From contig CM055103.1 in assembly GCA_029204225.1 (NCBI GenBank), forward strand, positions 4,148,500 to 4,212,499: a stretch of 64,000 bases of DNA, written 5' to 3'. Origin of the DNA: Diphasiastrum complanatum (Eukaryota > Streptophyta > Lycopodiopsida > Lycopodiales > Lycopodiaceae). Within the stretch, counting starts at the first letter, position 1; each line of letters starts with the position of its first letter. Of the stretch, positions 10,169 through 20,766 are shown piece after piece. Position numbers and translations under genes: made by a program. Under the pieces are notes generated by a model that worked only from the letters and a program-made list of their open reading frames with translations, searched no databases and was not told where the DNA came from.

Positions 10169-11342
10169 TCTGACCTTTGCTTCTGCAGCAAAAAATTTCT
10201 GAAGCAGTTGATTGCTAACAAAAATTGCACTTTTTTTCCATATATGTTCAAAGCTATTTTGTTGCAATTCAACAGCTATTGCAGAAGCATAAGCTAAACC
10301 ATCAGAACAGGAGCTGACTGCTGATGAAATATTCAAAATTAAGAGTTTGCAGAATATATGCCAGAAGAGAGAAACTAAAATGAGGTATAAATGGAGAGAA
10401 CCACAAGGGCATTCCTCCACCCTTTGGGTTCTTGGATAGGCCTTAGATATATAGAATGTAGGTGGAGAATGTTGACAAAATGGAAATACATCAAATTGCA
10501 TGGTGAATATGTTCAGAGTAAGCAGAATTTATGTTGATTAGGTTATCAAGGTTTGCATGACATAAGTTTGTTCAAGGTCATGAGAGAGATAAGTTGGCTC
10601 ACATGTACTATAGTCCTTTTTGTATTGTCAAGATGAGAATCTGATTTTTTTAATCTCTGAAACCTAGTTTAAACGCTTTCTAAGCAACCATAGTATCATG
10701 ATAAACAAGCAGGATCAATGCTCTAACACATTTATCAAGCAATTGTATGACCAAAACATTGGATTATCCACTGATGCCTCTTAGGAAAACTGTGTTAATT
10801 AATTCATGAGGAAAACTCTATGAGTGAATTCATTCCAAATTCAACACCCAGGTCTCTATTTTAACCAAATCACAAACTTTTCTACTTTAACATTCTCACC
10901 AAGCATCTTACACTACGCATATTCTTCTTCGGAACACTAAACGCCCTTTTGTCACCAATGCCCTATAATTCCACACTAATGGTTGTCAATTATGAGCAAA
11001 GCACTCTTGAAACAAAAAGTATAGAGAAAAATACAAACATATACCCACAATGTACAAGACTAGCAAAGAAACATGTGTCGTGCACAGACTAGTTGAAAGA
11101 AGTTGAATCATAAGCTATTTTGTTGCTAAGTGAAGGCCACCATTAACACTATTGTGTTGCTAAGTGAAGAACACCATTAACACTATGTCATCAATCAACC
11201 ACCATTAACACTATTGTGTATTGAATAGCTAATGTTGTAGGTTATCTATCTGAATTAGGTGAATAACTTGGTTTTTCTAATAATAGAAAAGCGTTTCAAA
11301 TCTTGATTTGAAAGAGATTTTCTTCAAAATCTAGATGTTTAT
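10169..11342. other. Downstream flank of the F-box gene, no second gene seen
   Basis: The first few hundred bases are probably the 3' UTR, but no clear polyadenylation site stands out. At 11138-11219 a short direct repeat, CACCATTAACACTAT, occurs three times. I see nothing else. Confidence 0.4.
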
Positions 11343-11466
11343 TGTTAAGAATTAGATATGCAACATCAAGCATTCACCATAAGCAATCACCACAAGAAGG
11401 CAGAAGAAGAACATGCACTGTCACTCTATCACACTACCTCATACAAAATGTAAAATGTACAAATAA
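11343..11466 (-). repeat. Partial copia family-A 3' LTR (3' portion)
   Basis: This matches positions from about 19679 to 19804 of the plus-strand LTR with only a few differences, in inverted orientation. The 5' part of the LTR is missing. The sequence joins the RNase H coding region at a shared GTTTATTTGTAC, suggesting deletion at microhomology. Confidence 0.85.
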
Positions 11467-12445
11467 ACTCCATGAAATTGCAGCTGTACCATAACTGAAT
11501 GTATGACCACTGGTAGATCTTCTGTCATCAATATTACTTGCCCAATCGGCATCTGTATAGCCTACCAACATTGGTGCTTCAGGCTGATCATACTTCAAAC
11601 CAAAATTCAATGTCCCTCGAATGTATCTGAAAATACGTTTAGCAGACTTCCAATGTGCTTGACTAGGATCTTGCATAAATTGACTAACAACACCAACAAC
11701 ATAAGAAATATCAGGTCGTGTGTGTGTCAAATAAATCAAACTAACCACCAGCTGTCTATACAAATAAGCATCCACTTTCTCAGATTCATCATATGCAGTA
11801 AGCTTCATGTTGACATCCATAGGTGTACTCAAAGGCTTACAATCCTGCATATTGAACTTATAAAGCAAATCTCCTGCATATTTGCTTTGTGTAAGAAAGA
11901 CCATGTCTTCCTTTTGCCATACTTCAATGCCAAGACAATAGTGCATCAATCCTAGATCACTCATGTCAAAAGCATTGGAAAGATCTGATTTTATTTCATC
12001 AATTAAGCTCTCATTATTTCTTGTAATAATCAAATCATCCACGTACAACACAATGAACACTATATCTGAGTCTTGCCTTAGAATGTAAAGATTAGGATCA
12101 GCATCACTCTTTACCATTCCCCTTCGCTTGAAGTGTTCATCAATGCAAGAGTACTACGCCCGTGGTGCTTGCTTCAATCCATAAATGGCTTTGTTGAGCT
12201 TACAATCGAGATGCTCTCTCCCTGGCTCAACAAATCCTTGAGGTTGTACTAAGTACACCTCTTCATCCAACACTCCATTAAGAAAAGCAAATTTAACGTC
12301 CATTTGTTGGATCGTCCAACCATAGAAAATAGAAATAGCAATGATAGATTACCATCTTAGCTATGGGTGCGAAGGTTTCCTCTAAATCAATACCTTCCTG
12401 CTGCTCAAATCCTCTCGCAACCAACCGTGCTTTGTACGTGTTGAG
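11455..12445 (-). pseudogene. Copia reverse transcriptase and partial RNase H
   Basis: Minus-strand frames read [29 protein letters not shown], then VFIVLYVDDLIITRNN with the YVDD catalytic motif, MHYCLGIEVWQ, TRPDISYVVGVVSQFM and DADWASNIDDRRSTSGHTF. This is the standard order of the copia RT/RNase H region. A stop after QAPRA and a frame change near 12345 disable it. RNase H breaks at AISWS, where the LTR begins, so the rest of RNase H is deleted. Confidence 0.92.
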
Positions 12446-12449
12446 TTGC

Positions 12450-12873
12450 CATCAGCTCCATATTTGTGTTCTTTGTTTCTGGATTTCCTCCGTTAGTTTT
12501 TGTGAAGTCTCTCGAGCTTTATCTAGTTCTTCAATATTAGTCAATCTTTCGTTTATTAATTCTGCATCTGTTCGTTGAGCTTGAATACGAAAGGTTTTCA
12601 CCTCGAATTCAATTGGCAGATAAGATGCATACCATATGTAAGGAAATATGGTGTCTATTTTGTTGTGATTTTCTCTATGTTGCAATAAGCCTAGAGAACT
12701 GATGGTAGTTTCTGATCCCAATCCGTTGCATGTGCAATAGTAATTTTAGTCAGGATCTTACATAAGATTCCATTAGCTCTTTCTGTCAACCCATTTGCTT
12801 TTGGATTATACGGTGTAGTTTTTATGTGTTTCTCTGGATGAAGAAATAAACAAGTATCTCGACACCGTTGCAA
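12450..12873 (-). pseudogene. Gypsy integrase C-terminal fragment (family B)
   Basis: The frame reads TTPYNPKANGLTERANGILCKILTK, the family motif near the third catalytic acidic residue of Ty3 integrase, and after a frame change continues into LPIEFEVKTFRIQAQRT, the usual LP(I/V)EFE segment downstream of the core. A coiled-coil-like tail follows. The N-terminal zinc-binding domain and the first catalytic aspartates are missing. Confidence 0.82.
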
Positions 12874-12964
12874 TGTTAATTTCAGCTTCTACAGGTGTGT
12901 CTTTATATCACTGTATACACAGAAATCATCAATAAATATTTCGAGAAAAGTTCTCATGAAGGCA

Positions 12965-13310
12965 GCGAAGATTAACATCATAATTCACTAAAAAGTCGTT
13001 GGAGCGTTACAAAGACCAAAGGGCATTTTGTTGTAGGCATAAGTGCCACAATCCGTAGTGAATGTGGTCTTTGAACGATCCTCCTTTCGCACTCCAGCCT
13101 GATTATATCCAGAAAAGCTGTCACAGAAACTGTAATGCTCTTGACCAGCAACCTGATCTAGGATGGAATCAGTGAAAGGCAGAGGATGATGGTCCTTCCT
13201 TGTGACAGCATTGAGTTTGTGGAAATCCTGACATATTCGTATTTTGTCAGTCTTCTTCTTTGGGACGACAACAATGGGTGAAACTCATTCACCACTTAAG
13301 ACAAGATAAA
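12965..13310 (-). pseudogene. Gypsy reverse transcriptase N-terminal fragment (family B)
   Basis: The minus-strand reading gives SPIVVVPKKKTDKIR, QDFHKLNAVTRKDHHPLPF, SFCDSFSGYNQ and YNKMPFGLCNAPTTF, the fingers/palm part of Ty3 RT. Stops after the GE and the PTTF motifs interrupt it. The YxDD segment that should follow is not found, and the sequence runs after a short RT remnant into integrase text, so an internal deletion removed the catalytic half. Confidence 0.85.
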
Positions 13311-14879
13311 TTATACCTGCCTTAAGGTGCTTGTTAAGTTCGTCCTTAACCATGAGAGAGTACTTAAGATTGAGACGATATTGTCTCTGTTGAATAGGTA
13401 CAGCATCTTAAGATCAATTCGGTGCTCTCCGAATTCTGCAAGTATACCCTTCAAATCGTTGAGCGACCAGGCAAAAACATCTTGATACTCCTTCAATAGT
13501 TCAGTGAATTCCACCAACTCCAATTCTCCAAGTGACTTCGAAAAATGCACAAATCTGTCAGCTGCAAGTTTAATCAATTCAATAAAATTTGGTAAAATGA
13601 TACCTTCTGTCATACTGGCCTTGGTATGGCCATGAATTTTGCGCATCATTGACTCCACAAATGTTTTCTTGTCGTCAACCTGGTTCTTGTTACCAAATTC
13701 GTGTTCAAATTCGTCACTCGAATCGTTAGACTCTTTCGAGTTCATGTCTGCAACGTTAATTTCTTCATACGAAACATCTGCTTCAGTGCTGCAGGCATCG
13801 AAGAATTCTTTGTCATCAGCATTTTCATAACATTCAAAGTATTGCACTTCAATATCAGATCCATTGGAAAAAATATTCAAGGTATACGAAGATTCTTTTG
13901 ATGTAAAGCTGGTGTCGAACAAAGGAGTTTCACCTTCATATTTTTCAAGACTCCAAGATATGATTTGTTCTGCTGGCTTACCTCGGTTATTGGTCTCACC
14001 AATCTGAAATCTCAGCTCTCTGGATTTCCAATGTACACTTGCATTTGATTGGTAAAGCCAAGGTTGTCCAATCGGCACAGAATAGGATGACAAACCGGGT
14101 GGTTTGATAACAATGAAATTCATTATGAATGGCTTGGCTTGAATGTAGACAGTGACATCCTTCAGTTCTCCAACAGGTTTTTGTCGTGTTGAATCAGCTA
14201 ACTTGATGTTTCGCTGTGTCGATTGAATGTCAATCAGCCCCAGAGCATGAGCTGTGTCTTTTGTTATTATATTTACACTGGAACAAGAGTCAATTGGCAC
14301 TTTTTCGATCAGGCATCCCACAATGGTAATATCAATCTCAGGTGCACCGAGATCACCTAAATCGATAGACAAAACACCAGAATCTGGCAGAGAAACTTTT
14401 TTCTTCTTTTTGGGCACAGAAAGGCCTTTCAGTTGCTTTCTGTAATAAGTGTTATCTGCCAACAACTGTTCAAAAGTAATGTTCGGACGAAGGGATCCAA
14501 TATCAGTCACGATGTCATATTCTTTCATCTTCGATTTCGAGGTTGGTTTATCAATAACAGCACTAGACAATTTTGTCTTCACGATTTCTTCATCCTCTTC
14601 CTCGAAAGTGACCACCATTTCTGCAGCAGCTGTTTGAAGTTCAGCGTTGATGATTTCCTTTGCTTCTGTCGAGATATCTTTTGCAAATAGCTTCGCAGCA
14701 TTGCGGTCATAGTCAGGGTCATCTTTGAGATCTTCCTTAGTCGTAGATTTGTTCATTGTTTTGCTAGAGAATTTATTCTTCGAGGATTTTTTGCTCTTTG
14801 TCGAAGATTTCAGATCAGGTTTCGAGGAGCTTTTGCTTCTCGTTGTGACTTTGAATAATTTCTCCACGTCATTGGCCAA
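13311..14879 (-). pseudogene. Gypsy protease-region polyprotein (family B), 522-codon open frame
   Basis: A long open frame. Residues 1-120 are Ser/Lys-rich and acidic. About residues 185-240 form a retropepsin-like domain (IDITIVGCLIEKVPIDSCSSVNII). The usual active-site Asp-(Ser/Thr)-Gly is Asp-Ser-Cys here, so catalytic function is doubtful. Residues about 265-280 give PVPIGQPWLYQ-like sequence (the GRPWL motif of the family). The end reads YQDVFAWSLNDLKGI, which normally precedes RT. It starts just below gag in the same orientation. Confidence 0.82.
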
Positions 14880-15049
14880 GACTGATCTTCCGTCTTTGCC
14901 AGTTTTCCTTCAATAACGTCAATTCTCTGCACAACAGCATCAGTCGCAGCTTTTGCTTTCGTGTCTGCAGCAGCTGGTGTTGCTACATACTGATATTTGG
15001 GTCGCGGCTTCTACGGTTGAGGGCAATCAGGATACTTGTGGCCAGGCTC

Positions 15050-16024
15050 TCAACAATTCAAACATAATGGTACATAACCAATCGGCTTTCGTGGTTGAGG
15101 ACAGTCAGTAGAAAAATGTCCCGGCTCTCCACAGTTGTAGCAGTTGCCCGAAACTGGTTTAGTCACAGTTTGAGACTTCGTTGGTCCAACAAATTCAGGA
15201 GGATTATGCCTTCTTGGTGCAAACTTGGGTCTGTCTTGCTGGGCTGATGCTGCAATACCCTGTACATAGTTAGTAGTTGCATCATTTTGAAAAATAAAAA
15301 GTACCTCCTGGGTAGGATCTTCAATGTATTTGACATTCACAATAGTGTAGTCTTCTTTAGTGTGTCCAGAAGTTCCACATTTTGTACACCACATTCTTGA
15401 GTTGGAAGAAGACGCCTTTGGTCTTTTATCTGAAACTTCAGAGATTTGCACTTTCAAGTCATTAAACTTTTTATTAAGGTCAGCCATATTACTCTTCCAA
15501 AGCTTTTCAACTTTAGAAGTTGATGACTCATCCTCGACAACTTTCGTGTCGTCCTTTCGTTTAGTTCGTCGTTTATTCTTTCTCTCTCCTTTGTCAGCTT
15601 CTGATTCTGATGAATCGCTGCTTTCAGATTCCGAGCTTGAAGAACTGATACTTGAATCACAATCTGAATCGTCATCGCTGTCACTAGAATTAGTCTTCGA
15701 CTTTCGAGATTTCTTATTCGATCGTCGCTTTTGTGCTAGTTTTGAGGTCTCGAAATTTTTGGCACTAGCTATTACTACTGCTAAGGAGGTCATGTCCCCT
15801 TGTCTGCAATACCGATCAATCTTTGGTGGTAAACCAGCCAAAAACCATTCGATCTGCATATCCACGGGATATACACCGATTAGTTTTCCTATGAGATTTT
15901 TAACCTTTTGTGTATATTTGCAAAAGGATTCTTTACTCTTCTTCTGAACATTGTTCAGACGTCCAAGAATTCTAGATTTGTAACCAATCTCTCTGAACTG
16001 GTTCAAAAACGCATCTTTCAGCAA
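15050..16024 (-). pseudogene. Gypsy gag protein (family B) with two CCHC zinc knuckles
   Basis: A 324-codon open frame. The N-terminal half resembles the retrotransposon gag domain (LKDAFLNQFREIGYK, a short-helix region, WFLAGLPPKIDRYC). A long Ser/Asp-rich stretch follows at about residues 105-165, then two zinc knuckles: CTKCGTSGHTKED, whose last Cys is replaced by Tyr, and a complete CYNCGEPGHFSTDC. It would coat element RNA in virus-like particles. The frame continues past 15050 as further Cys-rich text after a stop. Confidence 0.85.
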
Positions 16025-16445
16025 GTAGTAGGTTCCTACACGGCCTGGTTCAACTTGACTGTACCATATGCGCGTCTGCTTTCTTAGCAGACCAGGGAAA
16101 ATTCACAGTTTGTCTACGTCAGTTCCCTCGTTATTCGCATTAGCGATTGACTCGAATTGTGAGACATAGCTATCTGCATCATCGGAAGAAGTCCCTTTAA
16201 AATAATCATATTTAATTTTGGAGATAGAAGTGAAACATGCAGCAGGACCCTCCATACCGAAGCTAATTAGGAGTTCAAGTAACTGGGCAATGATTTCGTC
16301 TAGATTTCTTCGACTAGTATTCTCACTTTGTCTTCGTAAAAATTCCTCTCTAAGCTTACGATATCATTCTAATTTGGAGTCTCTATCTGACATACACTAG
16401 AGATGGAAATGGATTTGTCAGATTTCTTATAACTTTCCTAAACTA

Positions 16446-16461
16446 TCCCCGGCAACGGCGC
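16446..16461 (-). promoter_or_regulatory. Primer-binding site of gypsy family B
   Basis: The minus strand reads GCGCCGTTGCCGGGGA, the common primer-binding sequence of plant Ty3/gypsy elements, between the LTR (16469 up) and gag. It marks where a host tRNA would prime minus-strand synthesis. Confidence 0.8.
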
Positions 16462-16468
16462 AAAAAAT

Positions 16469-17455
16469 TGGTATATGTCGTACTATACCAACAGGGTTAA
16501 TATAGATTTTATAGTAAATAATGTCGTTCCCACAGAGGACAGCGTTAGAAAGTTATGTTTTTGGTACAATTATGGCAAGTGGTTTTGAGTGTTATTCTGG
16601 GTGTCGACAGACATTAAAAAATAACCAATATTACTTATGTTTGGGATGGGTAATGTTAATAAATTCAGAACAACAATCTGGCCTCTATCGAACTGGATGA
16701 AGCGCGTTCTACAGATGAGATGTTATCAGAGTAGTACAGTGGTACTACACTCTGGCTGATTAAGGTGTCAACAGAGAATCGAGAATTGTTCGATGTATTC
16801 ACAACTATGCAGACAATTAATTAATCGCGTTCGCGAACTATTAGTTTCTAGACAAAAGTCCTCAACAACTAAATTCCAACTTAATGGTTAAAGAACACAA
16901 AGAGTTTTAGAATACGTTAGAAACTTATGTCAATGCTGATCAGGAAGACAGATCAGAGACTTAATTCTTCAGACAGGGACTGTCATCTCATATGTATACA
17001 TACAGCTTTATTCAATGATCATGCTAGACTGTACCAAAGATAGTCATTATTCGAGTGCCGAAAAGAAAGTATTCGCGACAGACGAATTAGATGGTTTAAA
17101 GACAGTTCTTTAGAGCATGCTTTACGGAAACACAGCAAACGACTGTAATGCACTAAATAATCTGTTTGATCAGAGAGAAATTCATGAAATGTGTTAGAGA
17201 TTGTTAGCAGACTCAAGATCACTCACACTCAGCAGTGCGGAGAACAGAGATAAGAGAGAATAACTCACCGAACTCTATTCACTTCTTCAATCTCTTACAT
17301 AAGCATAAATTCTTCTCTCTCGATGATCGAGACTGAAGTGTGAGATCAATATATGTTCTACGGGGCGAACAAACACACCTTTAAAACAACAGGTGTGTCG
17401 CTCCCGCGAAAGGTTCTAGTTAACGATTAGACTGAAAATACGTTCACCTATACCA
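16469..17455 (-). repeat. LTR of gypsy family B (5' LTR)
   Basis: The LTR starts immediately past the PBS with TGGTATA and most plausibly ends at TATACCA (17449-17455), a perfect 7-bp inverted terminal repeat giving a 987-bp LTR. I have no second LTR copy to confirm the outer end, so that boundary is an inference. No coding potential is visible. Confidence 0.6.
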
Positions 17456-19592
17456 TAGGAGGTATACTACACTATGAGTTAAAGTTACTCTAGTTTATCA
17501 TGTCTTTTTGTATCTAGTCGTTTCATATGGACGACCTAGTAAAGGTTGTCCAAGACAATGTCTTTTCCTTTAAAAGGTCTTGCCCTTAATTACAAGGCAA
17601 GTACTTAGGAGATATATTCCCGAAAAATGACTTAGGCCTCTTCATGATTTATACTTAACCAGCTCATATCTTCATTTTCGAGTATATCATGCCATATTTA
17701 TGTTGATATTCAATATTTAACATTTTCGTGGCATCACAGTGAATTTCATAATAGCCAAATTTCTAAATATTTGCAATAACAAAATTGTATAACTTTAGTC
17801 GCAAAGTGGCAAGTCCCCAAATTTAGTCTGTAACATTACAACCGAAGTGAAATGCAAGGTTGAAAAATATTTCTCACATGAGGCAAACGAAGCTCGATAA
17901 AAAATGAAATGTGTTCTTTCTATGCATGGATGAATTGAGGTGAAAAATGAGCGAGCTTGGACAAATGTTATTGGATCATGAGAGAAAGGGGAGGGTGGGA
18001 GAGTAAGGGCAGGTTGATATTGGAAAAGCAAGTGTATAAAGGAAGAAGAGTAAACGAGCAAGCTAGTGAAAGAGAGGGAGAGAAAGAGAATGTTGTTACA
18101 ATGGACTCATTGACATTTTATTACATTAATAATTCTATAAACTTATATGACATGAAATTTTCTTAACTAGGATAGCTTCAAAATCCTCAAGGGCCGATCT
18201 TGGTAAAAAATGTCTTTTGTAAAATTCAATGATACTTGCACAAAAGACTATTACATTAGGAGAATGTTTATATACCTTGTCAATAGTTCATTAGTGGTTG
18301 TACAGACTATTTAGATATGAGCATACTTTGGAAGACACCTCCATTTTTTTTTTAATCAAACTGGAAACAAAAATGCTATGAGAATTGGAGTTATTATTTA
18401 GTTTTCTTGTAAGACATATTTAAGGTTCAAGTTCAATGTCATGAATGGCTTTATACAAGCCGAGAGAAACATAGTTTTAAGCAAAAAGGTATTCTAGTTG
18501 TAGAACATCTTTATTTTGTAAGCCCACAATATCTAAATCATTACCAGTCTCATTCTCTTTTGAGGAGTTTTGGGTTTGTGACAAGAAAACTCATTATGGG
18601 AATGAAAAATAGGTAAGAAAATGGGTCGTGAACCCTCCAAGTGATTCTTCATGAAAAAAGAACAAGAAAATTCATTATGGGGACAAAAAATAGGTATGAA
18701 AAATGGAGGTGAATATCTCTTGCCAATAACTATCATATTTTATACAACTTGTTTTATTTGTCAACACTATAGCAAAAATAAACATATTTGTTGCCCAAAC
18801 CTTCTATATTTTGTGTTGAGAAATTTTATGCACAAAAAATGCTTTTTTAAGGACAAAAACTTTGTTGTTTCTTTAAACATTTCCTAAAACTGATTCTGAT
18901 TATGAACCTTCAGTGTCATTTTCTAGGACTTTTGCATGAGATGTATAATAAGAAACTATCAATATTATAATACTTTTATAAATGAATATATAAGGATTCA
19001 CAACATTAGCGTTTTCAATAGTTTTATTTCATGTTGAAGAGTCATATCAACAAGTTATCGATGACTTCTTTTATTGAATCTAGAAGCAAATTGAGAGAAG
19101 TTTGTGACACAACTTTTAATTTGATTTGATTTTGTAAGAAATTATATGTTGATAAGTTTTTATTGATTGATTGTCATGTAATGTTTCATAATATAAAGTA
19201 CTTTAACTATGTTTAATGTTGCTACTTGTCTCATAGATACCATCTTTTGAAATATTCATGTGTGCTTTATATTGTTGACATGACATTATATTCTCGATGC
19301 CAATACATTTTTTATATGACCTTAAGTAATTTTATGTTTGCATTTACTGCTTCAAAATACAATATCCTAAATTTTGATATATTTTAAATACAACAAAAGT
19401 ATAAGATACTCTTTGTTTGTGTTTAATGTATGCCTTTTGTTTTAAGATTCTTGTTTGTGAAATGGATAATCAGAATTTTAAACTGAATTTTGTAAGCTAT
19501 TAAAGTTTAAAATTCAAAATTTATTGTGCTTATTTAATAAATGTTAGAAATCAATGATAAACTTCGTTGTTACTATTTACGAGGTACATTAA
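17456..19592. other. AT-rich non-coding stretch, one 80-bp direct repeat
   Basis: No gene is recognised. At 18581 and 18661 an ACAAGAAAA(C/T)TCATTATGGG unit recurs with 80-bp spacing and continues with A-rich text (AAAATAGGTA(A/T)GAAAA). The rest is AT-rich without a recognisable element end until the copia LTR at 19593. Confidence 0.45.
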
Positions 19593-19804
19593 TGTTGACA
19601 GTTGTGACCAACTGTCATAAGTCGTAGGCTAGTCTATTAGTCTACTCATAGGTTTTCTCTCTCTATTAGGGGTTCAGGGTTTATTTGTACATTTTACATT
19701 CTGTATGAGTTAGTGTGATAGAGTGACAGTGCGTGTTCTTCTTCCGCCTTCTTGTGGTGATTGCACATGGTGAATGCTTGATGTTGCATATCTAATTCTT
19801 AACA
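19593..19804 (+). repeat. Copia family-A 5' LTR (212 bp)
   Basis: Starts TGTTGACAG and ends CTTAACA directly before the primer-binding site. The last 126 bp match the inverted LTR end at 11343-11466. This is a short LTR for copia. Confidence 0.85.
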
Positions 19805-19816
19805 TGGTATCAGAGC
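19805..19816 (+). promoter_or_regulatory. Primer-binding site, initiator-Met tRNA type
   Basis: TGGTATCAGAGC is the standard copia primer-binding sequence complementary to the 3' end of plant initiator-methionine tRNA. It directly follows the LTR. Confidence 0.92.
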
Positions 19817-19990
19817 AGCAATAGTCATGCGTGCCTGACCAGTGGATACAGCTTGTCATTGGCTCTGCAACAAAGTGAGAAAGTCCTTCATGGGAGGTGA
19901 AAGCTTGGAGAGATAAAAACGGCTGGAAGAAATCCTTGTTTGGTGTATTTTGCAGGTTTGGAGCTCAGAATCATCAGTGGGGAACGAAGA

Positions 19991-20190
19991 CACAGTCCCG
20001 GAGGTATCAGAAAGGCCAGCGCAACATCAAACAAGTTGAAAATTTGTTGATGGGGAGATTTTTACAATACTTCCTAGTTGTTGTGAAAAGCACAGTCCCG
20101 GAGGCATCCAAAAGGCCAGGACAGCATCAGACAAATTGAAAATCTGTTGAGTGGGGGAGATTCTTACAACACTTCCTAATTGTTGTGGAA
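19991..20190 (+). repeat. 100-bp tandem duplication in the copia leader
   Basis: CACAGTCCCGGAGG begins at 19991 and again at 20091, and both units continue through GGCCAG..CAGCATC/CAACATC, TTGTTGA, and CTTCCTA(G/A)TTGTTGTG. They lie between PBS and gag. Confidence 0.85.
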
Positions 20191-20455
20191 AGTGCTATTT
20201 GTGTGAGAGGTTTGCCAAGAAATCTCTCATTTGTCTGTTTGGAGTACCACAAATCACACTAGATAGTTTTTAGTATTATCATTCAGAGTTAGGAAGCTTC
20301 ATACTTTTCACATTATTGATCTCTGTCTTTTGAACGATCACACATTTTGAAATCTTTGCAAAGAGGAGGCGGCGTAGCCGCCGCACCGAAGTGGAAAATC
20401 TAGAATATTCTCTCTGAAAGTTCTTATATTCTCTCTACTATTCATCTTGTCCATA

Positions 20456-20708
20456 TCAATATCGGATCGACGCGCCAGAGGTAAAGAAAACCAAGAGCAG
20501 TCATACATCTGCGCGTCATACTGATATCACATATCAGTACCAATATTGGAACGACACGCCAGAGGTAAAGAAAATCTAGAGCATTCATCCATCCCCGCGT
20601 CATACCGATATCGCATATCTGTACCAATATCGAATCCACGTGCGTGAGCTAAAGATAATCCTGAGTAGTCATGCACCCGCGCGTCGTACCGATATCAGGT
20701 GTCCAACC
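20456..20708 (+). repeat. 84-bp tandem repeat, three units, in the copia leader
   Basis: CAATAT starts at 20457, 20541 and 20625. Each unit contains a conserved (G/A)AGGTAAAGA-like block and GCGCGTC(A/G)TAC(C/T)GATATC. The third unit is the most diverged. The GATATC words are short palindromes, so the leader RNA may fold, but no function is shown. Confidence 0.85.
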
Positions 20709-20766
20709 AAAAATTTACAGTTCTGTGGTGTGATAAAGTTTGTGAGCTAGACTCATCTATCCAGTA

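Larger units (their letters stand above)
11343..12445 (-). mobile_element. Ty1/copia element, family A, 3' half (RT to 3' LTR end)
   Basis: On the minus strand the piece runs from copia reverse transcriptase (about 12445) to RNase H, then jumps straight into the LTR and finishes at 11343 with the LTR terminus (plus strand TGTTAAG, i.e. ..CTTAACA in sense). The LTR part is near-identical to the plus-strand 5' LTR at 19593-19804. Upstream (above about 12450) it is joined to a gypsy integrase remnant. The 5' half of the family is present separately at 19.6-22.1 kb in the opposite orientation. Confidence 0.88.
12450..17455 (-). mobile_element. Ty3/gypsy element, family B (LTR, PBS, gag, protease, RT, integrase relic)
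   Basis: From high to low coordinates: LTR (16469-17455), PBS (16446-16461), gag with two zinc knuckles (16024-15050), protease region (14879-13311), the first half of RT (13310-12965), and the C-terminal part of integrase (about 12873-12450). RNase H and most of integrase are deleted. The low-coordinate end adjoins a copia RT at about 12450, and no second LTR is present there. Coding parts are longer and cleaner than in family A. Confidence 0.85.
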
